A stretch of 64,000 nucleotides of DNA from Formicarius rufipectus (GCA_013399695.1 VXAU01002343.1:93012-157011); one strand, 5' to 3'. Shown: positions 1-13,059, numbered from the stretch's first letter. The notes: generated by a model not told the origin, from the sequence alone. Made by a program: numbers and translations.

Positions 1-1388
1 AAAGCACTTTTTAAAACACCAAAGCAGGGTTAGGGAGCTCAGTGCAATAACTCTTCCTTCAGACTCTACCTTTGAAGTCACCACAGTTAGCTAGATAGGC
101 CAAAAATTTTCTACCTAGCAAACATGATGAAAAATCAATTTCCTACATTTGAAATATTTCACCAAATATGTGGAGTTTGTCTCATCCAAGAGTTATTTCA
201 GTAGAAATCCTGTTGAGCTATTGATATGTTTTGTCAAGGGAGAAACCCTGAGGCAGCTATTCAGCAAGGTGAATTAAAAACTCTGAATTCTTGAGAAAGT
301 CAAACTCGGTGTTATTGAAAGCAGTGAAACTGAAAGGACATCTTTACCTTTATCAATCATGGGATCTACAACTTCTGGAGAAGCAGAAGAATGATATGGA
401 ATCAACTGTAAATGTTGATTGCTAAATAACATTTAATATTTCTGATACAAAACTGATAATCTTTAAAGCCCTACAGTAGCGTGTTCCTTCTCCTATCTCT
501 TCTATACATTCTGTTGCTTATTTTAACTTTGAGCAAGGTGCACACTGTTTAAAAGGAATATAATTAGACTAACACTGCTATGACTTTGATGCTATCAGTG
601 TAATGAACGAGTAGTATGAACAAAAGAAAGATTTGTAATATTTTTTTTCTCATGGGTATTAGTAAAGTAAGCAAATTATTTAATTGACACATGGCTCAAT
701 GAGAGGATAAATTCTCAACTAAGTGTTAATCCTACTGAGATATCATTAAATATGGAAAGCAACATAACCTTCATAATACAAACAACTTGCTACCAATTTC
801 TTATCTTGCCATTCTTGACTGATTAAAAAAAAAAAATAAAAGCTCCTTGTTGACAAGCTTGCGCCTTTGTGCTAATTCAGTAAAAATTTGAAGTGAGTCT
901 AGCCAATACTGAAAGGTTCACATCAAAAAAGGGATTAAGCTGTTGTGTTTCAAGAGCTGCAGAAATAATCAGAATTAAGCTTCTTCATAATCATTGGATC
1001 AATTTCACATGATCCAACTACAACATGCTTTATTTTTCATCAAAGGAACATGCCATTTAGCAGAGTTTTCTCTCCTTCTAATCTCCAATAGAACAATATG
1101 CCAGAAATCTGCTGTATGTAAGTAATGATGAATTATATCTTGCCAAGAAAGACTGCTAAGTGGAGTAAGAGTCAAATGTAGTGCAGCCTCAGGGAAAGCA
1201 AATGGAAATTCCTGGTAACTGGGACCAAGAGGATGTCCAACTCTCATTGTACTCCTAGTTTAAAGTATCTACACTTGGAGCTATGATCCTCAATCCTGCT
1301 GCTCAGCTATTGCATATCCTAGCAATACTTACTCCCTACAAGAAGCCTCTACCCAGAAGTCTTCCTTAATAACATTCCAAATGGCTAT
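1..1388. other. Intergenic, nothing recognised
   Basis: AT-rich sequence with a short A-run near 827-838. The open frame at 1005-1247 on the minus strand has no family similarity and looks like chance. Confidence 0.6.
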
Positions 1389-2345
1389 AGAGTCATAGAA
1401 TAGCTTTGCATGGAAGGGATCTTAAAGATAATTAGATAATTAGATTTCAACTCCCCTACCATGGGCAGGGACACCTTTCACTAAACAGGGTTCCTCAAAA
1501 CCCCATCCAACCTGGCCTTGAACGCTTCCAGGGATACTTCTCTGGGCAACCTGTGCCAGTACCTCACCACCCTCACAGTAGATAATTCTTCCTAATATCT
1601 AATCTAAATGTACATTCTTTCAATTTGAAGCCATTCCCCCATGTCCTGTCACTACATGCTCATGTAAATAGTCCCTCTCCATCTTTCTTGTGGGCTTCCT
1701 TCAGGTACTGGAAGGCTACAATTAGATCATCCCCTAAGACTTGTCTTCTCCAGGCTGAGCAATTCCAATTTGCTCAACCTTCCTTGTAGAAGAGGTACTC
1801 CATCTCTTTAATCACCTTAGTGGCCTCCTCTGGACTTGCTCCAACAGGTCCATGGCCTTGCTGTGCTGGGACCCCAGAGCTGGAGGTAGCACTGCAGGTG
1901 GGTCTCACCAGAGAAGAGCAGAGGGACAGAATCCCCTCCCTCGACCTGCTGCCCACCCTGCTGTGGATGCAGCCCAGGACACACTTGGCTGTGTTGGCTG
2001 TGAGTGCCCATGGATGGCTCATGTCCAACCTCTCCCCCACCAACACCCCAAAGTCCTTCCCAGCAGGGCAGGTCTCAATCTGTTCATCTCCAGTCTGTGC
2101 TGGTACTGGGGATTGCCCTGCCCCAGGAGCAGCTCCAGCTCTTCGTCTTGTGAAACCTCATGAGATTCCCATGGTCCCATTTCCTTGTCCAAATCCATCT
2201 GGATGGCATCCCATCCTCCAGGTGTGTCAACAGCACCACTCAGCTCAGCTTGGGGTCACCAGCCAAAGAGTACACTTGATCCCTTCATCTGCCTCCTTAA
2301 TAAAGATACTGAATAGCTCCAGTTTCAATATGGGCCCCTGAAAGA
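1389..2345 (-). repeat. CR1 LINE, 3' part, minus orientation
   Basis: The left end carries the CR1 3' terminal motif in reverse (TCATAGAAT), followed by the standard order of CR1 segments reading into ORF2. On the minus strand a broken frame near 1870-2000 reads VLGCIHSRVGSRSREGILSL and then SSLVRP, typical of the region after the CR1 reverse transcriptase. Frameshifts and stops show that it is dead. The long open frames on the plus strand here (for example 1820-2341) are antisense shadows of CR1. Confidence 0.88.
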
Positions 2346-4919
2346 CACATCTCATGGTCTTGGATTTGCATCATTGCAAATGACACATGCTTTCAAGACA
2401 GGCCAGGGAAGTTACAGCACATGGCAGCACCTTACAGATCACTGCTTTGGACTGCCTCACTTGTCATCCTGAGAGAGCTGGAAGAATAACTGCACTGAAA
2501 GCACAGCAGTTTGTTTTTTTGTTTCTGCATTTGTGGCTCCCACTCTTGCCAGCCCAACAGCAGAGACAGGTAGACTGCCTGTCTTGCTCGTGGGGTGAGC
2601 AGTGGAGTTTCCCCACTCACTCAGTAACTCAGAGCAGTGCAAGGAGCTACTGCCTCTCCTCCAGAGGTGGCAGCTTCTTCAGCATCACTCCTAGTGGGGA
2701 CTGGAGCCTGGAAATGGAGTTTTTACCTCCTTCCAGAACTATTCTCCCTCCTGCTTATACTTTCTTCACCAGCTGGCCTGATGGTCTACTTCAAGAAACG
2801 ACTACTCCCAAAAGCCACTGGAGTATGCTATCAGATAAGGTAACTTTGAGCTTGTGTGAGACTAATAAAGCTGAAATTTGGGTAAATCATGCATATCCAT
2901 CTCATCTTCTTCATATATTATGTCCCATTCCACGCTTCATGTCCTTTCAATCCCTGGGCACACCACGTCTCTGGAGAGTCCCTGCTGGCAGTCCCTGAGC
3001 TACAGCCTGTGCCCCAGCCATGTGCTTTATTAGTCTTGCTGCCAGCCTGCTCGCTCCTCAAGTCTGCTTTCAGATAACCCAAATGCCACCCATCTCTGTC
3101 TTTAACTTTCCTCTTACATGTTCATGCCTCCTGTTAACAGCCAGGCTGGGTGAAGGGCAGAGAGTAGAGAATGCTGTGTGTCTTGCACCCATTCCCAAGT
3201 GGGAAGCTCCAGTTCAGACCTGCTGCTGGTGTTGGTTGGTTGTCTGTGTGGCTTGACGGGAACAAAATGTTACCCAGGAGCTCTGTGTGATTAGGAAACA
3301 TGTGGAGGTATCAGTACAAGCTTTGAACCTAAGACAAGTTTAATTTCACAGAAAGGATGAACCCTGACCTGAGGGAAAGAAGAGCTCAGGTCTGTGCTGC
3401 AAGATAGATGTGTCGGACATTCAAAGCAGGGTGTGAAGTAAGTGGGGTGGAGAGGAAAATGAGACCTTGAATTTAGATCTGTATTTAAGCAGTGTTAGGA
3501 GGAGCTTCTCCCCTACAGGGAGGCAGAAACTTTACCCCTGTGGACTCACATGTAGCATGACAGAAGCCACATGGCAGGATGGTGCGCACTGAGCACACAC
3601 ATCCTATGAGGTGACCATGTAACAAAAATACATGAGTGAGTAAACCTACATCCCCTGTGTCACAGTGAGGGGCCTGTTTCACGCAAAATTAAGCAGGAAA
3701 GAGGGAAGTGATAGGGAGAGGAAATGTAAATCATGGAGATTTTTTATGTCTCCTTCCCTGTGGCCCAGGAGATAGTGAACGTCTTGCTGGGAATTGCCCT
3801 TAAGCAGTAGAGCTGTGACCTGCAGGGAATTAGAAGTCAAAATATTTGCTCAACTGCAGCTGCTCTGTGTTCACTCATAGGAAGCAGGGACTAAGAGGAA
3901 ACTGAGAGCCAGTTCCTGCTGCAAATGGAAGTGGGATCTGCTAGGTTAGACTAAACTGAGAAACACTGTCCTCACTGCCTAGATGGCCAGGACTGGGAAA
4001 TGTCTTCTTACTCATGCAAGTAGTGTCCCTTGATGAAAATTATGAACAGCTGGAGATAACTCACTCTGGTATTTCAAAATTATAACTGTTTGTATGTTGG
4101 AAACTTTTATCTTAACCACGCATTTGAGGTCTGTTCCATAAAGAATTTAAAGCCTTCTAGCACTGATGTTTGTGTAAAACCAGACATTTTGGTGGCTTGG
4201 TCAGAGTTTGGTTGAGAAGAGGACTTTTGCTTTTTAAATTCAAAATACTCCTTTTTTTTTTTTTTTTCTTAAAAGAATCTGTTAAAAAGGAGAAAAAAAC
4301 CCAAACCAAACAAAAAACAATCTGAAAAACAGATCATGGAAACTTAAATTCACCCCAATCCTCTTATATGCACACAACATCTTAAAATTGAGAGATTCTG
4401 AAAAACTGGCAGAAATATTAATGAAAATGGTCTTTGGGAAGATTAATGCAAAGTTTAGCATCATGTTGTATAGGGTGAAATAACTCAAAGAAAACATTAA
4501 TAAACAGAAGTACAGCATATAGATTTAATACAATTGCATAAAGGCAAGAGAAACTAGAAATGTTAACAAATGTCTAGTAAGTAACGTGTTTTGCTGGGAA
4601 GAATCAACTGCAGAGTATCAATTTAAGTACATTGTTTCCAATGTACTTATATAATCTATATAATTTCAAGGAAATTATATATCTAGGCTTTATATAATTT
4701 CATAATTTTATGACTTTTATATAAATTCAAAGAAAAAAAACCCAACAGCTAGGAGACATCAGGGAGTTTAGATGTGGCAATCTTTTCACATAAATATATA
4801 TTTTAAAAAGTTAAGTTTTCTTTGAAGGACAAACTGTCATTATCTATAAGTATTTTCTAATTTCTCAGGTTGCAAATTATTATCTTTGTGCTGAAGCTGA
4901 ATAGTAAACAGAATCACCA
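2346..4919. other. Intergenic; one long open frame of unknown meaning
   Basis: No CR1 or LTR was recognised. An ATG-started plus-strand frame of 203 codons runs 2387-2998, ending soon after an AATAAA at 2864-2869, with no family similarity. The 4250-4310 part is a T-run followed by A-rich DNA. Two adjacent hairpins lie at 4624-4681 and are listed separately. Confidence 0.5.
4624..4681. repeat. Two adjacent perfect inverted repeats
   Basis: Arms 4624-4634 and 4639-4649 (TAAGTACATTG and its exact complement) enclose a 4-base loop. Eight bases later, arms 4657-4667 and 4671-4681 (TATATAATTTC and its exact complement) enclose a 3-base loop. Both are 11-bp perfect stems. The second is AT-rich and could arise by chance; the first is less simple. 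Confidence 0.8.
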
Positions 4920-5045
4920 GAGAACCACAGAACATCCTGGGTTAGAAGGGACCCTAAAGAAACATCTATTTTCAAACCCTCTACCATGGGTAGGGACAAC
5001 TTTTCCTAGACGAGATTGCTCAGAGCTCCATCTAACTCCTATTTA
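4920..5045 (-). repeat. CR1 LINE 3' tail fragment, minus orientation
   Basis: Short match to the CR1 3' end in reverse: a phrase equivalent to GGTTAGAAGGGACCCTAAAG, then CTACCATGGGTAGGGACA, then text like the lead-in to the CR1 stop region. It is truncated on the right. Confidence 0.75.
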
Positions 5046-5477
5046 GATGAAAACATTTAGATGTTCATCACAAAGAAATGTTTAAGACAGATATTTTGCA
5101 TATGGAAATTCAATACTTTTCATTTATACAATAAGTATTGCCTGAATGGTAAGATTTGTTTCTATTAGGATAGAAGAAACACAGATGGTATGAATGAATT
5201 ACTACTATTGTGCAGTACTATTTAGTTCCAAGGAATGTATGTGCAATGTATTCCTGGAGTATGTTAAAGGTGATGTGGATTGAAGTGAAAAAGTGCTAGT
5301 GTCAATGCTCTTATTTCATGATAGGGGTCAGAGTATAAGCCTAGATCCTCCAGATTTCACTTTGTTTCAGAACTTTTATTTTTCTTGAATCTCAGGCAAA
5401 AATGCTAAAGCATGTTTCCTTCTGGTTTTGCACAGAGAACCATCTATCTGGTAGAAATTACTGTATATTAATTGTAA

Positions 5478-6411
5478 AATCATAGAATCATAGAAACATA
5501 GAAATTAGGTTGAAGAAGACCCTTAAGAGCATTGCATCTAACCATTGGCATAATACTGACAAGTCCACCCTACACCATGTCCCCAGGTGCCACATCTACC
5601 TCTCTTTTACACACCTCCAGGGATGATGATTCTACCACCTCCCTTGGAAGCCTGTTCAAATGTCTGATGACCTTGTTCACGAAGAAGCTTTCCCGTACCT
5701 CCAACCTAAACTTCTGCCTCAGCTTGAGACCTTTTCCTCTTGTCCTGTTGCTTGTTTCCTGGAAGAAGAGGCTGACTCCCACCTGGCTACAACCTCCTGT
5801 CAGTGGTTGTAGAGAGCAAGAAGGTTTCTCCCAAGCCTCCTTTTACCCAGGCTAAACACCCCAGCTTGCTCAGCTGCACCTTGTCAGACTGGTGCTCCAG
5901 ACCCTTCCCCAGCTCCACTGCCCTTCTCTGGACACACCCCAGCACCTCAATGCCTTTCTGGTCATGAGGGGCCCAAACTTAAACACAGGAATCCAGATGT
6001 GGCCTCACCAGTGCCCAGTACAGGGGGACAGTCACTGCCCTTGTCCTGCTGCCCAAACTATTGCTGGTCCAAGTAAAATTCCACTGGCCTTCTTGACCAC
6101 CTGGGCACTTCTGGCTCATGTTAAGGTGCTGTTGACCAGCACCCCCAGGTCCTCTTCTGCTGGGCAGTTTTTCATTCACTCTTCCCTGTAGCACTGCAGG
6201 ACATTGCTATTGTGACCCAAATGCAGAACCTGGCACTTGGCCTAGTTGAACCTCATACCACTGGCCCAAGATTATTGATGAAGCACATGCAGATTCCTCT
6301 GCAGAGCCTTCCTATCCTTCAGCAGATCAACTATTGGGCCCAACTCAGGGTCATCTGAAAGCTGACTGAGGGAGTACTCAATCCCCTTGTCAAGATCACT
6401 GATAAAAATAT
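5478..6411 (-). repeat. Long CR1 LINE, 3' portion (left of LTR insertion)
   Basis: Starts at the CR1 terminal motif in reverse (repeated ATCATAGAA at about 5479). The minus strand near 5570-5782 reads a clear CR1 ORF2 C-terminus, ESFFVNKVIRHLNRLPREVV. The CR1 text continues rightward to AATAT at 6407-6411, where a solo LTR interrupts it, and resumes at 7211. It is a different, older-looking subfamily from the 1.4-kb copy. Confidence 0.9.
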
Positions 6412-7210
6412 TCTCCTGGTTGCAGCAGCTGGGACCAATTTATCACTGTGTGGGTATAACCAAAACTGTATTCTCTGCCCTCTGTGTCATTTCTGATGAA
6501 CTGTTAATTATGGATCGTGTGCAGCAGCTGCCCAGGGCACACCTGACCCCTCAGGCTACAAGCTAGGTGTTAAGGAACCCTGTGAGGCAGGGGAATGTTT
6601 CTGTCTTCACACCAGTGACAGAGCCATAACTCCACTCTGGGCAGGCATCAGCACCTTCACACCCAGCCTGAGGAGTCATGTCTGCTAATGGGACACTAGG
6701 GACTGGCACAATAGGCAGTTACAATGACCTAGACCATCAAAGAACACAAAAATATCCCATGACTCACAGAGTTAAATCACCCATTGTGAAACTCCCCACC
6801 CTGGGAATGCCTGTGGAAACTCCCCTGGCATTCCCACCTGAATCTGAGCATTTATGATCTTGGGGTTTGGAAAATTCTGGTATTACTTGTCAGATCCAGA
6901 GTAGGACCAGAACCTCAACAGGACTGTCACTCTCAACAAGACTGTGACCATCATGCTCACCGACAGGTTTTCCTTTCCTTTCACTTTGTGCTCAGGGGGA
7001 CCACATGGCACTCAGCACAGGGGCTGACAAACACCATTCTGTTTGTACCCTAGGGTGCTATGTCATACATCTGGTTTTTATGGGTTAAAACTGTTTTTTT
7101 TCTCTGTATCATTGTACATATTGCAATCTTTTCAGAAATTTTAACTCTGACCTGTAATCTCTTTCGAGTTGGGTTCATTTCTCCTTCCAGTTTACCTTTA
7201 AACCAGCACA
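6412..7210 (-). mobile_element. Solo LTR (avian ERVL-like), inserted in CR1, minus orientation
   Basis: A 799-bp segment that interrupts CR1. On the minus strand it begins TGTGCTGGTTTAAAGGTAAA, a start I recall from avian ERVL-type LTRs. It is flanked by AATAT at 6407-6411 and 7211-7215, an exact 5-bp target-site duplication in CR1 sequence that reads continuously once the LTR is removed. The far end reads GA where CA is expected, probably a point change. No internal viral sequence is present, so this is a recombination remnant. Confidence 0.82.
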
Positions 7211-8990
7211 AATATGAAACAGAATGCCCAAACATTGAGCCCTGAGGAACACCATTAGTGATAAGCTGCCAACTGATGTAACTCCATTCACCACCACTCT
7301 CTGGGCTCAGCCATCCAGGAAATTTGTTGCCCAGCAAAAATGTACTGGTCCTATCCATGAGCAACCAGTTTCTCCAGGAGAATGTTGTAGGAAACAGCGT
7401 CAAAGTCGTGGTAGACAAAATCCACAGCCCTTCCCACATCCACTAAATGGGTCATTTTATCATGGAAGACAAGGCTAGTGATGCAGGATCTGCCTTTCCT
7501 AAACCAGTGCTGTCTGATTACTTGGTTGTCCTGGCGTGTGATGTCTGATGTTGCTGAACATGATCTGCTCCATGACCTTCTCTGACACTGAGATCAGACT
7601 GATAAAAGTTCCCCAGACTCTCCTTCTGGATCTTCATGTAGATGAGACTCAAATTTACTCACTTCCAGTCACCTCCATGGTTAGCAAAGACTGCTCATAA
7701 ATGATGAAAAGTGGCTTGGTGAGCACTTCTGTTTTCTCCCTCACTTCCCTTGAGTGCATCTTGTGTAGATCCCAGCAAGATCCACAGACTTATATATGTC
7801 TAAGTGACAACTTACCTTGAGATCATGGAGGCTTTGTTTGGCTCCTCTTCCAGTCAGAGGCTTTGGTAACCTGAGAAAAAATTGCCTTAGTATTAAAGAC
7901 TGAAGCAAAGAAGAATTTAAGCACCTCAAACTTTTCCTCATCCTTTGTTACTACATTTCACACCACATCCTATAAAGGATGGGGAGTCTCCTTAGCCCTA
8001 CTGTTGTTTTTAATGTATTTATAGAAATATTTTTGATTTCCTTTTACTGCAGTAACCAGGTTAAATTCTAGTTGGACCCTCCTATACTTCTCCCTGCATA
8101 ACCTTCTGAGTTGCTTGCCACTTCTTCCAAAAGTCATAAGCTCTCCTTTCTTCCCCTGAATTCCAGCCTGTAAAGCCAGGCTGGTCTTCTCTGTCAGCCT
8201 ACCAGTGCATAGGGACAGGCTGGTCCTGTGCCTTTAGGATTTCCTTTGTGAAGACTGTCCAATCTTCCCAGACCATTTTGCCCTTCAGGACTGCCTCACA
8301 AAGGGTTCTGTCAATCAGGCTCCTAAACAGGAAAAAATTTCCCCCCCTGGAAAGCCAAGGCAGCAATCCTTCTTACTTTTTCAGGAACCAAAAACTCTAC
8401 TGATAATTTTGTGATTGCCAAGCCCAAGATGGCCTCACATCACCCACCATTCCTTCTCTGTTCACAAACAACAGGTCCAGTGGGGCCTCACCAGCTGTGT
8501 CAGAACTTAATTTTCCACACACTCCAGGAACCCTCTACACTGTATCCTATCCATGTTTTTTTTATTTCCAGCAGACATCTGGTAAGTTGAAATACACCCA
8601 GGGAGCAATGGCTAGCAATCATGAGACTCCTCAGCTGCTTATAGAATATTTCATCTGTCTTTACATCCTGCTTGGGATGATATGGATTGAGATATGGTTG
8701 AGATATCATGCATCCCACCATGATATCTGCCTTATTGGTCTTTCCCCTGACTCTTACTGATCAACAATTGACACCCTCATTACTATTGTCAAGCTCTAGA
8801 CAGCAAAACTCCTCACTGACTGGTAGGTCTCCCCCACTGCCTAGCCTTCCTTGCCTATCCTTTCTAAGGAGTTTATAGCCATCCATTGCAGCACTTGAGC
8901 TGGCTGGGTCATCCCACCATGCTTGTTTGCTCTGAATGCTGGCCTGACCAGCAAGCTGTGTTCAACTGCATTTTGAGCAACCCTAGAAAG
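7211..8990 (-). repeat. Long CR1 LINE, reverse-transcriptase portion (right of LTR insertion)
   Basis: Continuation of the 5478-6411 CR1. On the minus strand the reverse-transcriptase motif GVPQGSMFG is readable at about 7236-7253, preceded by WQLITN. Farther right come segments equivalent to the upstream RT domain and the RT/endonuclease linker, with many stops. Together the two parts cover about 2.7 kb of a CR1 ORF2. The right limit is approximate; similarity fades near 8990. Confidence 0.88.
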
Positions 8991-11873
8991 GACTCCATTA
9001 TAGATTATACCCTTCTGACAATATACCTGTTGTGGTTTTGGCAAATGTTTTGTCAGGTTTGAGAGAAGTTGACAAAACCACTCTAAGCGTGTGCAGGTTA
9101 TGTTTATACACTGAAACACTTACTATAATATATGAAAAAGTAGGTAACACACTACTTTAGTGTGTAACTTCAGTGTGTATCTGAAATGTTTCAGGTAAAC
9201 TGGATGGGATGAAAAAAATGTTTTCTTGGATACTTTTCCTTACTTAGATTCTAGAAGTTAATACAATTAACTGAAAATAAAATTTATCACCCTTCCTTTA
9301 GCTTTTAACTTTGAAGAAAAAAGGGTGTGCCTGAGAAACCACTGGCTTGAATGGAGCTATTTCGGGCAGAAACCCACATGGTAAACTTTTAGACATACTT
9401 CCATTCCTACATTGGGACAGATATTCAAGTGTGTCATGCCAAATACCAGAAATAAAAAGTCTATAAATTCCGGACGTTGCCTTTCATCAGTTTCCAGATA
9501 CAGCTGCTTTTATCAGAAGTAAGTTTAGGAGTATCACAAACTCCCGAATCTAGACAAGACAGCTCATCTGTGAGTTTGTGAAGTCCATGGCAACATGTTG
9601 CTCCAAATGGGTTTTCAAAGTAACTGGGATGAGAAGTTTGAACCTCCTACATCCAATGTTTCAATTCTGCATCCTACATGTAGAATCACATGGTATTTTA
9701 CACCCTGGCTACTAAATCACTCAAACAGCTGTGTTTAACTGCAGTTGCTAACACCACACAACAGATATGAGCTATTTGGAAAGAGAGTCTCAAAAAGTTT
9801 CTAGATAAGGCATTTCAAAAGAAAACATATAATTCCCAAGCTGTCATTTGTTAGGAACAGGAACAAAACTAGCTCCTAATGAGTCCAAATACTAATACTC
9901 TGATTATAGATAATCCAAAGATTGCTGCAGAGGAATTAAAAAACAAAGACAAAAAGCCACAAACAAACCCAAAACATATAATTTAAATTCCAGTGGAAAC
10001 TAAATGGGTTCTAAAATAATTGAGATTACAAATAACAGCACTTAAGACCATTGTTCCTGGAGAGAAACTTCTCTATTCTTTAACCACAGATAAACTTCTG
10101 TATGAACATTTTATCCCACAAACAGCAATGTCATATAACCTCAAGCCCTATGTTCTCAGATTTGTTTATTCTACCCTAATCTCCCGATTTTTTCATGTAG
10201 TGTTGGATGAGTACAAAGAGGAAAGAAGACAACCTACCCAAGGAGCCTCTGAGCTCAATGTTATCAATGACACGTTAAGGAAAGAAAAGCAACAAATTAG
10301 CAACCAAATAGCACAGATCTTCCAATAAACATCCTCTTACGTACCTCCCCAAGACAACACCACCTCACCTATGGAGATCCCTGTTTTCTGGTGGTGAGTG
10401 ACTACAAATGTGGGGAACAGAGGAAATCTATTGACCATCTTAGAACCAAAGCCATATTTAACACACCATTGACATCAACTATCTGCAGGTCTGATTAAAC
10501 CAATGCAAAAGGAAATTGGGTAGTTGGCTCATGGTATTTTCCTTCTGTAAGTATTCATCCTATGAAAAGAGTGATTTTCAGGGAAATCCCTAGAGGCTGC
10601 TGTCCCACTCTGAGAAAGCCTTTTACTCCATTGCTGAATCCAGATAGAGAATAAAATATTTCCTCAGAAAAAAACCAGTTAACTTTTGTCAAGGAAGGTT
10701 TTAACGGAGAAGCTGGGATAGAAGCTGTTTGGAGTGGAAAAGTCAATGGGGAATAAAGGCAGTAGTGTGGTTATTTTCCTTCTTTTGATAGTACTACTTA
10801 TAGCCAGAACTCTGCCTTGGTCTTTCTGAAGCTGGTACTTACTGTGACTAAGGGTAAATATAAAGGAATAAGATTATTTTTAAGAAATTAAAATCATGTT
10901 GTATAAGGTTACAAATTGATAACTGTCAGGGATTATGAGAGGCAAATGTTTCTATAAATCTCTCAGCAGTTAGTGAATGAGGGAAGGAAACACCTTGTAC
11001 TTCAGAAGGGAACACAACAGCAATGTTTCTTCATTCATAAAACTACATAGAGCTAGAACAGCTGTCAATAGAAGATAATTTACACCATTCCTCACAGCAC
11101 AAGCATCTGTATCATCCCTGAATCAGACAGAGGGCCTGTCAGCATGTGCTTGATCACATCAAGCTATGAAAATAACATGACTTTCTAGACTAGTTACTGT
11201 AGTGCTACTATTCAAACAGTGTTTTCTCATGTCTGTGCTATACCACCCATAACAGAGCTTGAGGCCATTAGTCAATATCTTTCACACCTGGGAGAACAAG
11301 AACTAAAGACTTTTTGCTTTTCAGATGTTTTTTGTACTCTTGAGGGATGTTACTTTCCCTCAGGGTTCTTGCACTTGAATTGAACAACCAAAATTTGTTC
11401 AAACTACTTTTAAAGGTCAGTAAGACTTCTGATCATTCATGGTCAACATTTTTTTTCAACAGAAACTTGACTCAGCTTTGCAGTTGGGAGATTATGAGTC
11501 TTATTGAAAGTGACATTTGAGGTTACAAATTGAATTATGATGTTTGCATTTCTTTTTTTCTTATCTTACCCTGTTGAGTCATGCTCAGTTTTAATAGCAT
11601 TTTTTGCTTCAGTCCTAAAACCAGAAAGCTAAACTATGGCTAGATGTTTAATTTAAAGAGTTCTTTAAAAATCAGGATTTTATTTATCCCTTTCCTTCCT
11701 TACAATACCAAGGATGTAGGAGGACAGCTGTTATGACTCCTTAGAGAAAAAGAAATAAATTTGGGGGATTTCACAAATTTCATGAACATTTTTTCTCTTT
11801 GTTTTAGAAATGATCCACATTTCCCCCCCATCTGAATTCTTGGGGTTTTTCTTCTCTTTCTCTTTTTCTCTGT
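8991..11873. other. Intergenic, no recognised element
   Basis: AT-rich with no CR1 or LTR match. An open frame at 10020-10328 on the plus strand (TTG start, 102 codons) ends at a TAA that overlaps an AATAAA-like signal; its residues look protein-like but match nothing I recognise. Other frames here are short. Confidence 0.5.
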
Positions 11874-12272
11874 AGCATGTCCAGAGAAAGGCAATGGATC
11901 CGAGGAAGCATCTGGAGCAAGAATCTGATGAGGAGCAGCATAGGGAACTGGGGATGTTCAGGCTGGAGGAAAGAAGTCTCAGGGGTGACTTTAATGCTCT
12001 CTGTAACTCTGTAAAAGGAGGTTGTAGTAAGGCAGGTGTGACTCTCTCCTCCCAGATAACAAGCAATTGGACAAGAGGAAATGGCTTCAAGTTGCACCAG
12101 GATAGGTTTAGCCTGGGAACAGGCTGGAATCAGTGTCTTTGTAAGTGTTCAAAAAACTTGTAAGTGTGGTGGTATTAGGGGCACAGCTAAGTGGTGGACT
12201 TGGCACCCTTAGATTAAGGGTTGGACTCAATGATCTTAGAGGTCTTTTTCTTTTATGATTCTATGATTTTCA
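11874..12272 (+). repeat. CR1 LINE 3' end, plus orientation
   Basis: Reads in the forward sense from the segment equivalent to RLEERSLRGDFNALCN (about 11960-12010) through the CR1 tail to a terminal GATTCTATGATT near 12258-12270. The 5' part is missing, as usual for CR1. The minus-strand frames over this interval are shadows. Confidence 0.85.
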
Positions 12273-13059
12273 AAATAGATATTTGATTTGACATTTTAAT
12301 CCTCAAAATTAAAATAATTCTATGTTTAAAATGAAAGTTTAAGAAGAATTGACAGGAGAGGCAAATTTATAAATGTCCTCAAATAGTCTGAGCAGGCAGA
12401 TGATGCTTAGTAAGGGTCCATTCCAGGAAGGTGCTCCATGGATTTTAGACCCTTGTGAGCACAGTGTCAGCCAAGCTTTGTGCTTCCTGGTGAAGAGTCC
12501 TGTGATTCCTGGACATTTGGAGATACTGGATAGCCTGGTCCTGACTTAGTCAAGACATGTACGTGCCAAGCTGGAGAAGCTGGGGAGGGAAAATTCCTGT
12601 TATTAGAAAAGCTCCAGAGAAATCGTGGAGGTGGAAGGACAGAAGTGTCACCCCTAGAAATAATCCTACTACGTCTATCATGAGCTAAACTGTGGTTTTG
12701 TGGAAAGTTTCACTACCAACATCCCACACTTGATGAGTGGCAGCAAGGGGGTCAAGACCAAACCTAATCTCTGTTTTTCCCCAGTATTGGACTGAATCAG
12801 ACCCAGGAGAACAGAAGATGAAGTTTAAGGTCCATAATGCTGCAATTATTCTATTATTTTGTCTCAAGTAATTAATGCATTGGAAAAGACTACTAGAAAC
12901 AGGTCATGTAGAAAATGTATGCTGCCTTCTCTTACTAACCCAGTTTCTGACATTAATGGTTCAAGGACTTCCTCAGCCAGAGGCAGCTTTCAGCCAGTGA
13001 TATTCAATAGCCCTCAGTGGATCCACCCAGCATGAGTTCTTCTAAGCCCTTTCTGATTT
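12273..13059. other. Intergenic, nothing recognised
   Basis: No gene and no family repeat recognised. A stretch at 12380-12560 has moderate GC and could be an old repeat fragment, but I cannot name it. Confidence 0.45.

Noticed and set aside
1820..2341. 173-codon plus-strand frame
   Set aside because: It lies fully inside a minus-orientation CR1 and is antisense to it.
5532..6191. Plus-strand frames of 107 and 99 codons
   Set aside because: Antisense to the C-terminal part of the long CR1, whose minus-strand reading shows the LINE protein.
7050..7439. 129-codon minus frame with a reverse-transcriptase motif
   Set aside because: Only the first ~70 codons are CR1; the rest reads into the inserted LTR. 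It is a remnant fusion by insertion, not a gene.
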